Positions 60,494 to 64,000 of a DNA stretch of 64,000 bases are shown in pieces. How positions within the stretch are numbered: the stretch's first letter is position 1; each line of letters opens with the position of its first letter. The notes under the pieces were generated by a model. It did not search any database. It was given only the letters and a program-made list of their open reading frames with translations, and was not told the origin of the DNA. The position numbers were made by a program, and so were the translations under genes. The stretch covers positions 9,523,013 through 9,587,012 of the forward strand of contig NC_092577.1 of NCBI RefSeq assembly GCF_037975245.1, written 5' to 3'. Origin of the DNA: Apostichopus japonicus (taxonomy: Eukaryota; Echinodermata; Holothuroidea; Aspidochirotida; Stichopodidae).

Positions 60494-60749
60494 CCCCTTT
60501 ACAACAAGATATAAATGACTGAAAATTCCAAAACTTTACCTTTAACATTTAATTTATGGCGGTTATTACCATCACCATTGGACATCATTGGCACATCCTA
60601 TCTACTTGAGCCCATTTTCAGCGTCTGTATACCGTGATTGTGTACCCGAGCGAATTCTTATTCCCTCCATTCACCATATAAGACATTTGCATATTGGACG
60701 TTTGCAATAAGAGTGCATGAGTGGGAAATCAAAGTAGTGGCAAAGTAAG

Positions 60750-61094
60750 GAATATCTCAAAATGCTACAGCTTGGGGGGGGGGGGCTTCGCCCTTGCACC
60801 CTACTGGGGTTTTCATATACATTTCAGTAAAACAAAATTCCTCTCCGAAATGTCTCTATAAAATGACTATCAGGAAACAGTTTATATCTGAACAGTGAAA
60901 CTGGTGCGTCTGAAGTCCAAATCAGACCCGCTAGGGCTTAGAATATATTCGGGAGACATTTAATTCCTCTCTCTGAAATGTGTGTTTTTTTTTTGTTTTT
61001 TTTTTTGCTTTCAAGTCGATACGAGCTCGGCGTACCCAGAGGTCTAGGGACATGGGTTAAGGCCCCTACCCGAAACAAATATTTAGAAAACGCA

Positions 61095-61140
<46 letters not shown>

Positions 61141-61345
61141 CTTGTGTTTATAGACGCCGTGATCTGCCTCTGCATAGCACAAGATTTCATCGAACAAGTT
61201 AGCTTTGATTCAGTAATTGACTCTTCTAGACAAAGTTCCCTTGCGTCATGTGGTACCGGCTTGTCGTCTTGAATGAAAAAAGACATCTCTATTTGAGTCA
61301 CTGATATATGGGTATACCTGCGTATGCCTGCCTGTATACGTACTA
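60750..61345 (+). repeat. Dispersed repeat region, copy 2, with (TA)n
   Basis: ATCGAACAAGTTAGCTTTGA, CTTGTCGTCTTGAATGA and ACATCTCTATTTGAGTC match copy 1 in order. A (TA)n run at 61098-61138 interrupts it. G and T homopolymers occur at 60775-60785 and 60983-61007. Confidence 0.65.
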
Positions 61346-61395
61346 CTGTGTATAGTAAATGTATATAGTACCGTAGCAAGTGGTAGAAATAAGAA

Positions 61396-63374
61396 CAGGG
61401 ACGTATCCAGGATTTTCTAATCCGGGGGGCGCGAATTACTATCTAAGCGAAGCGCCACCATCAGAGCGTACAAGAAAATTTCTGGTTTTGATACCTCCCA
61501 GATCACCGGAAATGGCACTTCTCGGGCTTGAAAATGACCAACCAGATGTACACTATTGCCTGAGAACCAAGTATTTCTCAATAGTTTTTTTCCATCCATA
61601 ACCTTTTTGAAGATTGTCACCAGTCACACAGTGTTGGACCTCATTGCATGTCCTGTGGATCATTCATTGCTTTTGTAGGTGATTCTACGTCACGGCCCAC
61701 AATATCCGAAAACCCCACTTTTTAAGGTTTTAAACCCATTATTTGTTGAGAATTTGAAAATTCACATTTCTCGTGAATAAAATCACTTCAAAACATACCC
61801 ATAATGTTGCACAAAATTCAATCTATGGACAACCAATATATATATATAAAAACCTCTTTCAACCCCTAACAGACAGGTCAAAATTGCACTAGTAGGGGGA
61901 AGTTTGATGAAGAATGTTGGTTAGGAAATTTTCGAAGATTCAGACACAGTTACTTTATTGGTGTACAAATATTAAAACCTCTTATAACGGCTACTATAAA
62001 ACTTGGTTAAAGGAAATGAAAAATACTAGATATTTCCGATATCAGATTTTCGAAACCGAACACTACACACATAGACGTAGGAGGCGGGGCTGCAGCCCCC
62101 CCACCAATTTTTCCCCTGAAAATTCGAGCAATATGCTGAGAAATTTTCGGGCACCTACTGAAAGAAAAATAAATAGCAATGATGTAGCTTAAGGAAATGA
62201 ATAGTTTAAAAATTATCTCCTTGGTAATTAAAATAAAGGTTTTAGCTTGGCCGACTAATTTGCCATTACTACTGTAAAAGAGAGTTTTGACATAATTGGA
62301 CCTGTATGCTTTTTCTCCATCTACATAAGACATTTCGTTGTTTACATTAGCATCGGGCGGTATACTGCACAACTTTCACGGATAATACGGCACACGCTGC
62401 CATGCGATGTAATGACTGATGCTTGCTTATATGATATTGGCATTTAGATGTTGAACGCGCGCACAAAATTTTGGTTATATTTTTCGGGCAAGTCGTTACA
62501 GCCCCCAAATCCAATTGGGCTCCTACGCCTCTGACTACACACATAGACAGTGTTGAGGCTGTTCATCCATGGAACATGCATTTTCATGCTCACTGATATG
62601 GTGTGATATCTGCTCTTTGCTTTACAAATTTGAACAGGCGTGTAGCGAGTAATTTGCCAAGGGAGGGGCGATTCCTGTAGGCAAACTATCTAAGCGTAGC
62701 GCCCCCATGAGTTGGCGCGGAGCGTACAAGAAAATTTTGGCCGAAAATGCCTCCCATGTCGCTGGAAATGACACTTCCCATGCCTTGTAAGTTGCATCTA
62801 ATCATTGTCTATTTTGAAATTACTAGCGATATCATAAAGAAAATTTGCTCGGCGAGGGGGGGGGGGGATGGCCCCATTCCCGAATGCGTCATTTCCCCGA
62901 CGAATCGGTCGAGTTCGAGACCAGCCACAGATGGTTCCATAGCACAATTGTACAATTGTTTTGAGGCGTTCATACACACACGCTTTATGATAGACCATAT
63001 ATAGCATATATATATAGAAAAATTAGTGAGAGAGGAAAAATGGAACGTCAAAAATGGAGTTGTCGGTGTAAGGGGTAGGGTGAGGCGCACGTCCCCTCCG
63101 TAATCCTCAATCTGTCACTGGCTACACTGTGTATATAATAGGGATCAGCGCTGTACTTATGACTGTTCCTCATTCTCTTCCCGTGGTCTTGGCGTTTATC
63201 TTCTACTCCCGCTTTTTCTCCTTTTTCTCTCTTTCTTCTTTTTCTTTTCCCTTCCTTCCTCTCCTCCTTTTCTTTTTTCCCCCCTCTTTTTCCCTTTTTT
63301 CTTCTCTTTTTTTCTCTCCTCTTTTCCTTACCCGGGGGGCGCGCGCCAACAACGCCCCCCTGGATACGCGCCTG
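61396..63374 (+). mobile_element. hAT-type element, copy B, with 5-bp TSD
   Basis: Termini CAGGGACGTATCCAGG and CCTGGATACGCGCCTG are flanked by AAGAA (61391-61395 and 63375-63379). It follows copy A block by block, including the pyrimidine-rich right end (about 63206-63332). It contains a nested hAT at 62070-62533. Confidence 0.88.
62070..62533 (+). mobile_element. Nested hAT-type MITE with perfect 8-bp TSD
   Basis: Its ends CATAGACGTAGGAGGC and GGGCTCCTACGCCTCTG are flanked by ACTACACA (62062-62069 and 62534-62541). The same insertion is in copy A at 7813-8215. Copy C at 48856-48863 shows a single TGTGTAGT, the unoccupied target. Confidence 0.88.
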
Positions 63375-64000
63375 AAGAACATATGCCTCCTCCCTTTCCC
63401 TAACCCCTCACTTGCTCCTCCCCTCCCACTCATCCCCCCCCCCTCTTCTCCTTCCCTCTTCTCCCTTCCTCTCCCCTAAATGATGTGGAAAGTTGCTGAA
63501 TTCATAGCATATTTGTATACATAGGAACTGACGCATCCGGGAGAAGTATCAGGGCCCTAAAATTGATGGGCTATATGTGACCAGTGAAGATAGGGGGCCC
63601 GGCATTGTCCTTGGGACCGGACCTGGTATTCGACGCATACAATCGAGTGCACAAGGGGTGGAGGGGGGCACGTGTGACATGGCCCCATCTCGGATAGTCA
63701 GTCAGGGGATATGGGCTATGGCCCACCTCGGATCGTCAGTCGTGACGTAAGGGTGTGGGGAAGGGCATTTGGGTCATGGTCACATCTCCGATCGTCAGTC
63801 GTTGGGAAATGATTCACTCGGTGGATTGTTGCAATCATCCTGGTTAGAATTGGACCTTTGATACGGTTGTATCATCACCCTTACTATTATGTTATCATTT
63901 ATTAGTAAACATTGTGTTGAGTGTTACTTATATGGACCTGCTTAATAGTCTAATTATGCACAGTATACAATTTTATGTGTAAATTAAAACTTATCTTTCC
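63375..64000. other. Repeat-like end of window, no gene
   Basis: A pyrimidine-rich stretch (63385-63478) lies next to the hAT end. From 63685 to 63800 a short phrase (ATCTCGGATAGTCAGTC, ACCTCGGATCGTCAGTCGT, ATCTCCGATCGTCAGTCGT) recurs three times at 45-65-bp spacing. Confidence 0.5.

Overview
The window is AT-rich eukaryotic DNA with no operons, no dense genes and no long host ORF. It looks like an intron/intergenic stretch of a marine invertebrate genome, most likely a deuterostome of the echinoderm kind. That placement is an inference from an animal NLR-type NACHT gene, a Penelope-like retroelement, hAT-type elements with 5- and 8-bp target duplications and long (TA)n tracts. The species cannot be fixed from the sequence alone.

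Layout. 0-15 kb is mostly transposon debris: nested hAT-type elements at 35-1098, 7150-9024, 12140-13802 and 14049-14732, a GTAAA minisatellite, an ACGT microsatellite, and two diverged copies of one segment (5.3-6.6 and 9.2-10.5 kb). 15-26 kb is mainly unannotatable unique DNA with minisatellites and a possible 3' gene end (16.1-18.3 kb). 26.4-32.3 kb is a CACTA-like element with subterminal repeat arrays, holding a 1.4-kb inverted repeat. 33.9-38.0 kb is an element with TIRs that encloses a decayed spliced gene resembling the animal proteins auto-annotated as SAMD3-like.

38.8-50.6 kb is the host-gene part: a plus-strand NLR-type gene with a probable short first exon, a frameshifted NACHT exon (41598-43123) and a phase-compatible LRR-like exon (50392-50594). 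The intron between the last two is filled by one hAT copy whose two ends (43718 and 50377) carry the same 5-bp target duplication, ATTAC. Inside that copy sit a Penelope-like element with a 604-codon open RT/GIY-YIG ORF and a hammerhead-ribozyme-like motif, a 747-bp truncated LINE with a 9-bp target duplication, and a 90-bp LINE 3' end with an 11-bp duplication.

51-64 kb returns to repeats: a duplicated TTAA MITE, an abutting second TTAA MITE, unplaced diverged repeats, and a full hAT copy at 61396-63374 with another hAT nested in it. The copy at 48.86 kb preserves the empty site for that nested insertion.

The NLR is broken by at least three frameshifts and one stop, while the Penelope ORF is open. 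The most notable signals are the ribozyme motif, the TIR element with a captured or encoded gene, the hAT insertion between a polypyrimidine tract and its splice acceptor, and a hairpin-like module shared by several otherwise different hAT families.
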